Part shown: positions 16,885-25,141 of the stretch, one piece after another
Numbering within the stretch: the stretch's first letter is position 1
Layout: every line of letters starts with the position of its first letter
DNA from: Glaciecola sp947496235
GTDB taxonomy: Bacteria; Pseudomonadota; Gammaproteobacteria; Enterobacterales; Alteromonadaceae
Assembly: GCF_050306235.1 (NCBI RefSeq)
Contig: NZ_JBLWFH010000002.1
Coordinates: forward strand, 474,397-538,396
DNA length: 64,000 nt
Direction: 5' to 3'
Notes under the pieces: model-generated
Databases searched by the model: none
Seen by the model: the letters and a program-made list of their open reading frames with translations, nothing else
Told to the model about the DNA's origin: nothing
Translations under genes and position numbers: made by a program

Positions 16885-17688
16885 ATGCCTCAGCCGCTCA
16901 GTAGTGAAGAATTTTGGAAAGCTTTAAAAAGCGAAGCAAAGGAAGTTGCAGACAAAGAACCCCTTTTAGCCAGTTATTTACATGCTTGTGTGTTGAGCCA
17001 CCACAATTTCGAGACCTCGCTGAGTTTTATTTTATCTAACAAAATAAGTGACGATGTAATGCCAGCCATGGCGGTAAGTGAGATGTTTGATGAAGCTTAC
17101 TTGCTCAATCCTGAAATGGTAGAAGCTGCTATTATCGACGCGCAGGCTTCTGTGGTGCGTGACCCTGCGGTATCTACCTATCTTCCAGTGATCTCACATT
17201 TTAAAGGCTATCAAGCGCTTCAAGTACACAGATTAGCCTATTATCTGTGGCAAAAGGGACGTAAAGAACTTGCGTTATTTCTACAAAGTAGAAGCTCAGA
17301 GGTTTTTGCCGTAGATATTCATCCTGCAGCCAAAATTGGCAAAGGGGTAATGCTTGATCACGCTACAGGTATCGTTATCGGGGAAACGGCAGTGGTAGAA
17401 GACAATGTGTCGATTCTGCAAAATGTAACACTTGGTGGTACAGGTAACGAACAAGGGGATAGACACCCGAAAGTACGTCAAGGCGTAATGATAGGTTCAG
17501 GCGCTAAACTACTGGGTAATATTGAGATTGGAAGAGGCTCAAAAGTTGGCGCGGGTAGTGTAGTACTAAACAATGTGCCTGCGTGCGTAACCGTGGTAGG
17601 TGTACCGGCGAAAATCGTTGGCAAACCCCATTGCACTATGCCATGTGAATCCATGCAACAAAATGTGTTACAGGATAGTGGAGATTAA
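16885..17688 (+). CDS. cysE: serine O-acetyltransferase
   Basis: A 267-residue protein. The N-terminal helical CysE domain covers about residues 1-135. The left-handed beta-helix of hexapeptide repeats covers about 140-245, including the catalytic-loop DHATGIVIGETAVV and GTGNEQGDRHPKV. It makes O-acetylserine from serine and acetyl-CoA, the entry to cysteine synthesis, and normally forms a hexamer bound to CysK. Length matches E. coli CysE. It is a single gene. A weak 7-bp inverted repeat (17682-17698) spans its stop and that of convergent rutF. Confidence 0.97.
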   Translation: MPQPLSSEEFWKALKSEAKEVADKEPLLASYLHACVLSHHNFETSLSFILSNKISDDVMPAMAVSEMFDEAYLLNPEMVEAAIIDAQASVVRDPAVSTYLPVISHFKGYQALQVHRLAYYLWQKGRKELALFLQSRSSEVFAVDIHPAAKIGKGVMLDHATGIVIGETAVVEDNVSILQNVTLGGTGNEQGDRHPKVRQGVMIGSGAKLLGNIEIGRGSKVGAGSVVLNNVPACVTVVGVPAKIVGKPHCTMPCESMQQNVLQDSGD

Positions 17689-17691
17689 AGC

Positions 17692-18210
17692 TTAATCTAA
17701 CTCTCGATAGCTGCGCTGAAAGTAGAGCAGGGCGCCGGCACTGGGATTTTGTTTTATTGCCTGTACTTGGCAGAAAATTACGTCATGGGTAGCAACACTT
17801 TTAATCTCGGTTATGATGCAATCGAACGTCACCGCAGCATCGGCTAATACAGGTGAACCTGTTTCAAGGGTTTCCCAACTTCCTAAAGCAAACCTGTCTG
17901 GCATCGGAGCTTTGCCACCAAATACGTTTGATAGCGCTTGTTGGCCCTTGGTTAAGGTGTTAATTGCAAGGTGTGTAGACTGGCTAAATACCTGATGCAC
18001 AGAAGCACTTCGATTTAAACACACTAACAAGGTGGCAGGATTGTCACTAACGCTACAAACGGCTGTGGCAGTAAAACCAGCAGGTGTTCCTTCCCATTGA
18101 GTCGTGACTATGTTTACCGCACCAGCTAGTCCGGCCATGCCATCTCGAAAGGCTTCTGGTGATATGCTCTTAGGCGTTTCATTTACATCAGTTAATAGGG
18201 TTTTTGGCAT
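17692..18210 (-). CDS. rutF: flavin reductase of the Rut pathway
   Basis: A 172-residue flavin reductase-like protein. It closely follows the RutF pattern: FRDGMAGLAGAVNIVTT, GFTATAVCSVSDNPATLLVCLNRSASVHQVF, LSNVFGGKAPMPDRF and THDVIFCQV. It supplies reduced FMN to RutA. It is the last gene of rutABCDEF, 34 nt after rutE. No transporter gene rutG follows, because the convergent cysE gene ends 4 nt away. Confidence 0.96.
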   Translation of the reverse strand: MPKTLLTDVNETPKSISPEAFRDGMAGLAGAVNIVTTQWEGTPAGFTATAVCSVSDNPATLLVCLNRSASVHQVFSQSTHLAINTLTKGQQALSNVFGGKAPMPDRFALGSWETLETGSPVLADAAVTFDCIITEIKSVATHDVIFCQVQAIKQNPSAGALLYFQRSYRELD

Positions 18211-18244
18211 AATAAATCTCTGTATTACTTATAATATCTGGCAG

Positions 18245-18835
18245 TTATAAAATCTGGCAGGCTTCATCAAAACTAAGTCGTGGTAATCGTTTATGCACCT
18301 TTTCATTATCTCCATATCCCAAATTTATCAAGAAGTTAACTTTCCAAGTACTGTCGGAAAAAAAGGTTTTATTTAATAACTCGGCGTCAAATCCTGACAT
18401 GGCGCCTGAATCAAGACCTAGCGCTCTTGCAGCGCAAATAAAGTAGGCACCTTGTAATGAACTATTGCGCATTGCGGTTTCATGAGCCGCCTCTGGACTT
18501 GAAGTGAACCAGCTTTTTGCGTCTGCATAAGGAAATAAGGTCGGTAATTGTTCATAAAACTCGCTATCGTATGCCACTATCACAGTGCAAGGTGCAGATA
18601 TTGTCTGTTCAAGATTACCACTGGACAAACAGGGCTTGAGTTTTTCGATGGATTCTTCGGATAGTAGAAAAACAAAACGGGCAGGGCAGCAGTTAGCAGA
18701 CGTCGGCCCGAGTTTGGTTAAGTCATAAAGTTGTGTCAGTATTTGTTGAGGAATGGCTCTATCAAGCCAGCTGGTATGAGTATGCGCTTCAGTGAATAAT
18801 TGTGCTAATGCTGCGTCATTTAGTGGTTCTGTCAT
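18245..18835 (-). CDS. rutE: malonic semialdehyde reductase RutE (nitroreductase family)
   Basis: A 196-residue nitroreductase-fold flavoprotein. GPTSANCCPARFVFL near residue 45 and a late INLGYGD block match RutE. It reduces toxic malonic semialdehyde released from uracil to 3-hydroxypropionate. It lies 24 nt after rutD within the operon. YdfG and other nitroreductases can do the same reaction, but gene position fixes the assignment. Confidence 0.95.
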   Translation of the reverse strand: MTEPLNDAALAQLFTEAHTHTSWLDRAIPQQILTQLYDLTKLGPTSANCCPARFVFLLSEESIEKLKPCLSSGNLEQTISAPCTVIVAYDSEFYEQLPTLFPYADAKSWFTSSPEAAHETAMRNSSLQGAYFICAARALGLDSGAMSGFDAELLNKTFFSDSTWKVNFLINLGYGDNEKVHKRLPRLSFDEACQIL

Positions 18836-18859
18836 TTCTAAATTTCTCTTAGTTTAACT

Positions 18860-19648
18860 TTATTGGTTTGCTACATGCGAAACCAGATAAGATTCGATAA
18901 TAGGGTTAAATAATCCGGGTACAGTCACCGATGATGCATGGCCACCATATTCCATTACAATCATTTTGGCGTTTGGTAATTTATTGGCCAAAATTTGTGA
19001 ACGCTGCCAAGGGACCAACAGGTCGTCTTTATTGGCTAAGACCAAACAGTCTATATTGATTTTTTCTAACTGATTTTCAACATCAAATATACTTAGTGCG
19101 TGAATTCTTGCCAACAAATTATCAGTGTCAGGAAACTTTGTTAGCATATGCTTTTCTTCTTCTTGGAGCATCTCAATATTTTCTGATATCCAATCAGGTG
19201 GGTATAGCAATAGGGCTTGCATCTGCAAGAATACTGATGGAGAACAATTTGCCAAAATAGCTTTTCTAATATCGAAACAACGCAGAGTATGAGGATTTGG
19301 ACTACTCCACGCGTTGACCAGTGCTAAACTTTTTATCATTTCGGGACGCAAAAGGGCAGCTTCTAATCCTACTAACCCCCCAACCGCATGTCCTACAAAA
19401 TGACAGTTATCTACCTCAAGCTTGTCAACAAGACCAATAAATTCATTGGCCATATGTTTTATGCTGTAGTCGGAGGGTAGCTTAGCTGGACTTCTGCCCG
19501 TACCTAAATGATCATAAAGCAATATTCTAAAACGGCTTTTAAATGAATCTAATTGGGGTTTCCAAAAGTTTGCAGACCCACCAAGGCCAGAACTAAAAGC
19601 TAATACTGGCGCCTTAGGATCATTTACGCCATGCCATTCAAAATACAT
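18860..19648 (-). CDS. rutD: RutD alpha/beta hydrolase-fold protein
   Basis: A 262-residue alpha/beta hydrolase-fold protein implicated in aminoacrylate breakdown in the Rut pathway. The nucleophile elbow reads GHAVGG, with Ala where a Ser nucleophile is expected. E. coli RutD has GHALGA, so this loss is normal for the family. It also has SSGLGGSANFWKPQL and DHLGTGRSP near the N-terminus and YGGHAS near the C-terminus. It lies 23 nt after rutC. Confidence 0.95.
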   Translation of the reverse strand: MYFEWHGVNDPKAPVLAFSSGLGGSANFWKPQLDSFKSRFRILLYDHLGTGRSPAKLPSDYSIKHMANEFIGLVDKLEVDNCHFVGHAVGGLVGLEAALLRPEMIKSLALVNAWSSPNPHTLRCFDIRKAILANCSPSVFLQMQALLLYPPDWISENIEMLQEEEKHMLTKFPDTDNLLARIHALSIFDVENQLEKINIDCLVLANKDDLLVPWQRSQILANKLPNAKMIVMEYGGHASSVTVPGLFNPIIESYLVSHVANQ

Positions 19649-19671
19649 TTAGCCAACCTATAAAATATCCT

Positions 19672-20055
19672 CTATCCAATGTGAGCAATACTTGCAATTT
19701 CGATAAGCGCGTCGGGCTTAACTAAACCAGATTGAATACAATAGCGAGCGGGTTTTTCTCCGGGGAAATACTCCGCGTAGACTTTGTTTACTGCGGCATA
19801 ATTTGCCCAATCAGTAATGAAAATAGAGTTAAAGGTAACATCGTCCATTGTACCGCCAGCGGTTTCAATCACGCTTTTAATAGTTTCTAACACATGACGT
19901 GTTTGGGCTTCGGCGTCCCCGACATGGACAACGTTGTTGTCTTTATCAAACGGTAAAGTGCCCGAAACATACAAAATATTATCAGCCATAGAGCCAGGTA
20001 CATAAGGGGCAATAGGTTTACTTGTACCTTCTGGAATGATGGATTTTTTGCTCAT
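19672..20055 (-). CDS. rutC: RutC, Rid-family aminoacrylate deaminase
   Basis: A 127-residue YjgF/YER057c/UK114 (Rid) protein with SGTLPFDKDNNVVHVGD, the conserved ARYCIQSGLVKPDALIEI arginine block, and the family C-terminus. It speeds deamination of 3-aminoacrylate to malonic semialdehyde and probably acts as a trimer. It lies 27 nt after rutB. Confidence 0.96.
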   Translation of the reverse strand: MSKKSIIPEGTSKPIAPYVPGSMADNILYVSGTLPFDKDNNVVHVGDAEAQTRHVLETIKSVIETAGGTMDDVTFNSIFITDWANYAAVNKVYAEYFPGEKPARYCIQSGLVKPDALIEIASIAHIG

Positions 20056-20082
20056 ATCCGTTGTCCTTATTTGTAATTGATA

Positions 20083-20826
20083 TTAATGCGAATTAGTTAG
20101 AGTGCGACAAAAATCTTCAACATTGGCGACCCAGCCAAAAAAGGTTTCGATGTTAAAAAGTGAAGCTAGATGAATCTCCGGAGGACCCGCTTGATAGGTA
20201 GCATCTGATAAAATCACACAGAAATACTCTAAAAAGAAGCCATCTCTTATGGTTGATTCCACGCAAACATTAGTGGCGATACCGGTAAACACCAAATTGC
20301 GAATTCCTCGACTGCGTAACATGCTGTCGAGGTTGGTGTTATAAAAACCACTGTAGCGAGTCTTTGGGATCACCATATCATTGGGTTGCGGCGTTAATTG
20401 ATCCACAAGTTGATAATCCCAGGTACCCTTGGCCAATAAACTTCCTTCTAGTTCAGGTTGTTTGCGCATGGTTTTCAATGCGTTTGATTTATACCAGTTG
20501 GGCGATCCAGGCCCGCCGGCTTCTTGATATTGCGGATCCCATCCATTCTGAAAAAATACCACGGGTATGTTTACTTCTCGGGCCTTTTGAATAGCCTTTA
20601 AGGTACTTTCAATTACGGGCCCAGTAGTGGATACATCAAAGCCTGCTTTATCAAGATACCCATTTTTACTGGCATAGGCATTTTGTAAATCGACCACGAT
20701 TAATGCAGTTTCAGACGCAGTGAATAACAGGGGCTCTGGTTTAGCGGGAAGTACCAATGCCTCAGCATTTGATTTATTTTCATCCGCAAAATAACCCGCA
20801 ACATCTAACGGCTTGCCTACAGACAT
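20083..20826 (-). CDS. rutB: RutB ureidoacrylate amidohydrolase
   Basis: A 247-residue cysteine hydrolase of the isochorismatase-like family. Catalytic Asp is in IVVDLQNAY, Lys in VIPKTRYSGFYNT and Cys in TGIATNVCVES, in the usual order. It cleaves peroxy- or ureidoacrylate to carbamate and aminoacrylate. Its start overlaps the last base of the rutA stop, which indicates translational coupling. Confidence 0.97.
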   Translation of the reverse strand: MSVGKPLDVAGYFADENKSNAEALVLPAKPEPLLFTASETALIVVDLQNAYASKNGYLDKAGFDVSTTGPVIESTLKAIQKAREVNIPVVFFQNGWDPQYQEAGGPGSPNWYKSNALKTMRKQPELEGSLLAKGTWDYQLVDQLTPQPNDMVIPKTRYSGFYNTNLDSMLRSRGIRNLVFTGIATNVCVESTIRDGFFLEYFCVILSDATYQAGPPEIHLASLFNIETFFGWVANVEDFCRTLTNSH

Positions 20827-21914
20827 TAAGCCGCTCCCGAAGAACTATACAGATGTTGTCTTGATTTCATCAACGGCTGAATTTTATTGCCAAAATCATC
20901 CATGCCCTGAATAAAATCATCAAAAGTAAGTAGCACGCCTTCACAACCAGGCACAGTGGCAATTTCATCCATCATAGCTGCCACACTTTCATAAGAACCC
21001 ACAAGGGTGCCCATATTCAGGTTAACCGCAGACGTTGGATTGGTCATATCACGCACATTGGTATCTTTCCCCGACTTTTTATCTACTGCGCCTTGTTCAG
21101 CCATCCAATCTAATGCCGCTTGATCTTTACCATCTTTGTAGCTTTGCCATTTCGCCATAGCTTTTTCGTCGGTTTCGTCGGCGATTATCATAATAAGCAC
21201 TGTAGAACCTACTTTGCGTCCCGCTTTATCAGCAGCCTCGATAAGTCTTTCTGCCGTAGGCGCAAAAGCTGTTGGAGTGTTTAATCCCTTGCCGAAACAA
21301 AAATTATAATCCGCGTGTTTAGCGGTAAATGCCATGCCCGCAGCACTTTGGCCTGCACAGATAATGGGGATTTTACGTGACGGCTTAGGCAACATTCGGC
21401 AGTCATCCATTTGGAAATGATCACCCTTAAAGTCGCTTTGACCGGTTTCCCATAGCTCGGTGACTACTTGGATATACTCGTCCAGATACTCATATCGATT
21501 ACCGAAAAATTCGTCTCCAGGCCACATACCCATTTGAGAATATTCAGGACGCTGCCATCCAGTAATAAGATTTACTCCAAAGCGCCCATGGGAAATGGAA
21601 TCTATGGTAGTCGCCATTCGCGCCATAATTGCCGGTGGCATAACTAGGGTAGCGGCAGTTGCATAAAGTTGGATTTTTGAAGTAACCGCGGCAAGTCCTG
21701 CCATTAAGGTAAATGACTCTAAATTGTAATCCCAAAACTCGGTTTCACCGCCAAAACCACGTAACTTGATCATAGAAAGCGCAAAATCTAAGCCGTATTC
21801 TTCTGCTTTGATGACTATTTCTTTGTTCAGGTCGAAAGTGGGTTTGTATTGAGGTGAAGTTTTGGAAATTAGCCAACCATTGTTACCGATGGGAATAAAT
21901 ACACCTATATCCAT
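20826..21914 (-). CDS. rutA: RutA pyrimidine monooxygenase
   Basis: A 362-residue luciferase-like FMN-dependent monooxygenase. It opens the uracil ring between N3 and C4 and is the first step of the Rut pathway. The N-terminus DIGVFIPIGNNGWLIS, the block FDLNKEIVIKAEEYGLDFAL and GRFGVNLITGWQRPEYSQMG are diagnostic. It heads the minus-strand rut operon, about 150 bp from a RutR-like operator, and depends on RutF for reduced flavin. Confidence 0.98.
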   Translation of the reverse strand: MDIGVFIPIGNNGWLISKTSPQYKPTFDLNKEIVIKAEEYGLDFALSMIKLRGFGGETEFWDYNLESFTLMAGLAAVTSKIQLYATAATLVMPPAIMARMATTIDSISHGRFGVNLITGWQRPEYSQMGMWPGDEFFGNRYEYLDEYIQVVTELWETGQSDFKGDHFQMDDCRMLPKPSRKIPIICAGQSAAGMAFTAKHADYNFCFGKGLNTPTAFAPTAERLIEAADKAGRKVGSTVLIMIIADETDEKAMAKWQSYKDGKDQAALDWMAEQGAVDKKSGKDTNVRDMTNPTSAVNLNMGTLVGSYESVAAMMDEIATVPGCEGVLLTFDDFIQGMDDFGNKIQPLMKSRQHLYSSSGAA

Positions 21915-22070
21915 ATACTTCCTCGCTTATTTTGAATGTAATCTAGTCAGGAATTTTTTTGCATTACTTTGTTTACTAAGTGATGCGAGTAAAAATTAAT
22001 CACGCACAAAACAAGCCAAAATTTAAATTCAATATAAATCAATAGCTTAATTTAAAAACCAAATAAAAAG

Positions 22071-22086
22071 CAGACCAACTGGTCCA
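22071..22086. promoter_or_regulatory. RutR-like operator between rutA and the divergent gene
   Basis: The sequence contains GACCA-AC-TGGTC (22073-22084), which matches the inner part of the RutR consensus TTGACCAnnTGGTCAA. Three of the four outermost bases differ. It lies in the 303-bp divergent gap, 157 bp before rutA and 132 bp before the phzF-like gene. RutR is the uracil/thymine-responsive repressor of rut operons. No rutR gene is in the window. Confidence 0.7.
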
Positions 22087-22217
22087 ATTTGGTTCAATTA
22101 AAATCAAGATTTTGTTCCTAACTGGTGCAAATAGAAGCAATGTTTTTAACTTTTTGAAAGTTTAGATACTCTGCGTAGGTCAACTTGTTAAGTTATTTAC
22201 TTTTTTGAGGACAGGCG

Positions 22218-23054
22218 ATGAACGTACAACGTGTAGCAGCATTTAGTAATGGAGCGGAAGGAGGTAACCCCGCCGGTGTGGTTTTAGGTAAAGAAGCGCT
22301 TGATGAAGCGAGTATGCGCAAGATTGCTGCCGAGGTAGGATATTCCGAGACTGCATTTGCATATCCGATAAACGAAGATAAATCTGCGTGGCGGGTAAGG
22401 TATTTCTCGCCTGAATCTGAAGTGCCTTTTTGTGGTCATGCTACTATTGCATTGGGCGCGGCGCTCGGTGAAGAAGCTGGTCCTGGTGAATATCAGCTGA
22501 CCATCAACGATGCACAAATTTCGGTTACTACTGAAAAAACGTCAAGTGGAATTACTGCCACGCTAACCTCTCCCCCGACTAACAGTCGAAATGTCACTGA
22601 ACAAGAATTGACTGAAGTTTTAGCATTATTCTCTCTTACAACGACTGATTTATCAGAAACATTATCCCCTGCTTTTATTCACGGTGGATCTAACCATATT
22701 GTGCTTGCACTTAACGACAGAAGTACACTAGCCAATATAGATTATTCGTTGCAAGCGGGTAAGTTGTTAATGGATAAGTTAGGACTTGTAACTGTGATGT
22801 TGGTCTACATAGAAAATCCCCAAGAATTTATAGTGCGTAATGCGTTTGCCTCGGGTGGCGTATTGGAAGATCCCGCAACTGGCGCAGCAGCGGCAGCTTT
22901 TGCTGGCTACCTGCGAGACATAGATTGGCCTCATGGTGGCAAGTTTACTATTCGCCAAGGAGAAGATATGGGTGCTCCGTCTATCATCCATGTAAGTTTA
23001 TCCGATGAGAAAGGTAGTCCGGTGTCGGTTTCAGGTACGGCACGTAATTTGTAA
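22218..23054 (+). CDS. PhzF-family isomerase/epimerase
   Basis: A 278-residue protein of the PhzF/DapF-like fold. The N-terminus has GNPAGVVLGKEAL and a catalytic-type Glu in AAEVGYSETAF near residue 45. CGHATIALGAAL is near residue 74 and the C-terminal domain has DPATGAAAAAFAGYL. Family members isomerise small amino-acid-like compounds; most have no known substrate, and phenazine production is not implied because no other phz gene is present. It is divergent from rutA and shares the intergenic region with the RutR-like site, so joint regulation is possible. Confidence 0.9.
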   Translation: MNVQRVAAFSNGAEGGNPAGVVLGKEALDEASMRKIAAEVGYSETAFAYPINEDKSAWRVRYFSPESEVPFCGHATIALGAALGEEAGPGEYQLTINDAQISVTTEKTSSGITATLTSPPTNSRNVTEQELTEVLALFSLTTTDLSETLSPAFIHGGSNHIVLALNDRSTLANIDYSLQAGKLLMDKLGLVTVMLVYIENPQEFIVRNAFASGGVLEDPATGAAAAAFAGYLRDIDWPHGGKFTIRQGEDMGAPSIIHVSLSDEKGSPVSVSGTARNL

Positions 23055-23077
23055 TTTGCTAATGTCTTGTTGGGAGT

Positions 23078-23096
23078 TCCCGTGTCGAGCACGGGA
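23078..23096 (+). terminator. hairpin after the phzF-like gene
   Basis: TCCCGTG-tcgag-CACGGGA lies 23 bp after the stop. Its 3' arm is the first copy of the tandem repeat that follows, with no T run, so terminator function is uncertain. Confidence 0.4.
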
Positions 23097-23164
23097 TGAC
23101 GGCTATTTCGCACGGGATGACGATTGATTCGCACGGGATGACGGCTGTTTCACACGGGGAGACG
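23090..23164. repeat. tandem repeat, 21-bp period, core CACGGGATGACG
   Basis: Four copies of a CACGGG(A/G)(T/A)GACG core start at 23090, 23111, 23132 and 23153, exactly 21 bp apart, joined by variable 9-bp linkers. It is followed by a second hairpin, ATAGCGGC-gaat-GCCGCTAT (23184-23203). A related 22-bp array lies at 47618-47714. Confidence 0.85.
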
Positions 23165-23252
23165 AAATATCATACCAAACGTCATAGCGGCGAATGCCGC
23201 TATCCCCTGCTAAGCAACGGATTACGAATAGTTCTCTAGGGATAGCGGAAAA

Positions 23253-23633
23253 CTACTTCGACGCCATGTTAAAGACTAATTTGCGAGTAACTTGAACCTG
23301 CCGTTGCTCGGGGTTTTGTTCGGTTGCTTGATAGTGCAAAGATTCGATGCCCTGTAATGCGATACTATTCCATTGCTGTTTTTCATCAGACGCAATTAAC
23401 GTTAATTCCTGCACGTTGCCCTGTTCGTCTATGACATAGCTGACTTCAACCCAGCCGGGCGAGCTTATATTTGATAATGCGTTACGGTCTATGAGGAAGT
23501 GGCCGTTGTTGTCGGCTATCCAGTATAGCGCTAAATCTTTTTCGTCAACGCTTAAAGGTTTTTTGGATGTTTCGGTATTTTGCGAGCATGCAAATAAAAA
23601 CAACAAGCTGATTGGAATTAAAATTAACTTCAT
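23253..23633 (-). CDS. small lipoprotein with TonB C-terminal-like domain
   Basis: A 126-residue protein with a signal peptide and lipobox (LFLFAC, lipid Cys at 16). The mature part has the TonB C-terminal fold pattern: PGWVEVSYVIDEQGNVQEL near residue 60, and an aromatic HYQA block replacing the usual YxP-x-P. It lacks the membrane anchor and Pro-rich linker of real TonB, so it is not an energy transducer by itself. The role is unknown. It is convergent with the phzF-like gene. Confidence 0.75.
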   Translation of the reverse strand: MKLILIPISLLFLFACSQNTETSKKPLSVDEKDLALYWIADNNGHFLIDRNALSNISSPGWVEVSYVIDEQGNVQELTLIASDEKQQWNSIALQGIESLHYQATEQNPEQRQVQVTRKLVFNMASK

Positions 23634-23690
23634 ATTGGGTTACTCGCAAAGCCAACGCTGGTGATCACCAGCGTATTCAATTGTATCGAA

Positions 23691-24539
23691 CTAGACCTTG
23701 CCTTCAAAGTCTTTTGCGCTATGTCGCTCTTTAAGTTGAAACTCATCATCGCCCCATATTTTATTCACCAGCTTTCCGCGTTTGACGCCAGGTCGAGCGG
23801 CTAGTTGATCGGTCCAGCGTTTAAGATGAGTATATTCCTGAACTTGTAAAAATTCACCTGCTTCGTACAGCTTACTTTGGGCCATTAGACCGTACCATGG
23901 CCAAATCGCCATATCCGCTATGCTGTAATGATCACCGGCGATAAATTCGTTATTCGCAAGTTGTTTATCTAACACATCAAGTTGGCGTTTTACTTCCATG
24001 GCATATCGATTTATCGGGTATTCATATTTTTCTGGTGCATAAGCATAAAAGTGTCCGAATCCGCCACCTAGGAAGGGAGCACTGCCCATTTGCCACATTA
24101 ACCAGTTTATAGTTTCTGTTCGCGGAGGCCCTGAAGTAGGCAAAAATTGACCAAATTTTTCTGCCAGGTGCATTAAAATGCTACCTGATTCAAACACTCT
24201 TACAGCTGTTCCTGATGTGTAATCAAACAATGCTGGAATTTTAGAATTCGGATTGGCGCTAACAAAACCAGAACCAAATTGATCACCTTCGGAGATATTG
24301 ATTAGCCAGGCGTCATATTCAGCTTCTGAAATGCCTAATTCTAATAGCTCTTCAAACATAATGGTGGCTTTTACACCGTTAGGGGTCGCCAAAGAATAAA
24401 GTTGAAACTTATGCTCTCCTTTGGGCAGTTCTTGTTCATGAGTACTGCCTGATATGGGGCGATTGATATTAGCAAATTTTCCACCGCTGGCTTTATCCCA
24501 CGTCCAAATTTTAGGTGGGGTATAAGTATCATTCGACAT
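23691..24539 (-). CDS. yghU: YghU-type glutathione transferase (disulfide-bond oxidoreductase)
   Basis: A 282-residue Nu-class glutathione transferase. Strong similarity to E. coli YghU is visible in PPKIWTWDKASGGKFANINRP, LYSLATPNGVKATIM, NPNSKIPAL, FESGSILMHLAEKFG and FLGGGFGHFYAYAPEK. The family binds two glutathione molecules and has disulfide-bond reductase and peroxidase activity. It lies 17 nt after the DUF3750 gene on the same strand. Confidence 0.96.
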   Translation of the reverse strand: MSNDTYTPPKIWTWDKASGGKFANINRPISGSTHEQELPKGEHKFQLYSLATPNGVKATIMFEELLELGISEAEYDAWLINISEGDQFGSGFVSANPNSKIPALFDYTSGTAVRVFESGSILMHLAEKFGQFLPTSGPPRTETINWLMWQMGSAPFLGGGFGHFYAYAPEKYEYPINRYAMEVKRQLDVLDKQLANNEFIAGDHYSIADMAIWPWYGLMAQSKLYEAGEFLQVQEYTHLKRWTDQLAARPGVKRGKLVNKIWGDDEFQLKERHSAKDFEGKV

Positions 24540-24556
24540 TTTTAAATTTTCTCCAT

Positions 24557-25141
24557 TTATTCTTCTGAATCTGCGTAGCCACTACCGATAGCACTAAACG
24601 GCATATCTACGGCTAAGGCGGGAATTTTCAAACCCAACCAAGCAGGGAAAGTATTGCTATTTGGGCCGGGTACTAGGGTATATTCATTGGCCCAAGGATA
24701 CTCTGCGGCATATTTTTCAATCTGAGGTAATAAAATTTCTGCATCTTTACCTATGATTGATACAAACTTTTCTGGTTTTGCACCATACCAATATCTATCT
24801 GGATATTTCGTCGTATATTCCCGCAACGCTGGCAATCCTCGATCAACTCGCCAGCCTACTACTTCATAGACCTTGTATTCTTCTGCATTCTTTCGCTTAA
24901 TTGCAACCCAAGTATGCATCGCGAACCAACCACGCCAACTAAAGGCATCTGCGGCATAGAATTCGATCACTGCATCTTTCACTTTCTCTGGATCTGGTGC
25001 GATTCCAGCGGGCTCTCTGGAGGCTGTTTGCCAATCATTGTTTGCACAAGATGAGAGTGATAAAGCTAAAACAATTAAAGTGACCAAACAAAGGAATTTG
25101 AATAAAAGATTTCTATCGGTGGTGAAACTGGGCAAAAGCAT
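24557..25141 (-). CDS. DUF3750 family lipoprotein
   Basis: A 194-residue protein with a signal peptide and a lipobox-like LSLSSC (Cys near 32). The mature part carries the DUF3750 pattern: FSWRGWFAMHTWVAIKRK, VYEVVGWRVDRGLP, and a C-terminal GPNSNTFPAWLG with SAIGSGYA. The function is unknown. The conserved His, Asn and Ser suggest an enzyme, but no reaction is assigned. Its start overlaps the end of the yigZ gene by 29 nt in another frame, so expression is probably coupled. Confidence 0.85.
   Translation of the reverse strand: MLLPSFTTDRNLLFKFLCLVTLIVLALSLSSCANNDWQTASREPAGIAPDPEKVKDAVIEFYAADAFSWRGWFAMHTWVAIKRKNAEEYKVYEVVGWRVDRGLPALREYTTKYPDRYWYGAKPEKFVSIIGKDAEILLPQIEKYAAEYPWANEYTLVPGPNSNTFPAWLGLKIPALAVDMPFSAIGSGYADSEE

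Noticed and set aside
18860..19648. Inactivated RutD because of missing nucleophile Ser
   Set aside because: E. coli RutD has Ala at the same position, so this is a family trait.
22218..23054. Phenazine biosynthesis
   Set aside because: PhzF-like genes are widespread and no other phz gene is in the window.
23090..23164. CRISPR-like regular repeats
   Set aside because: A 21-bp period with 9-bp linkers cannot hold spacers; no cas gene is nearby.
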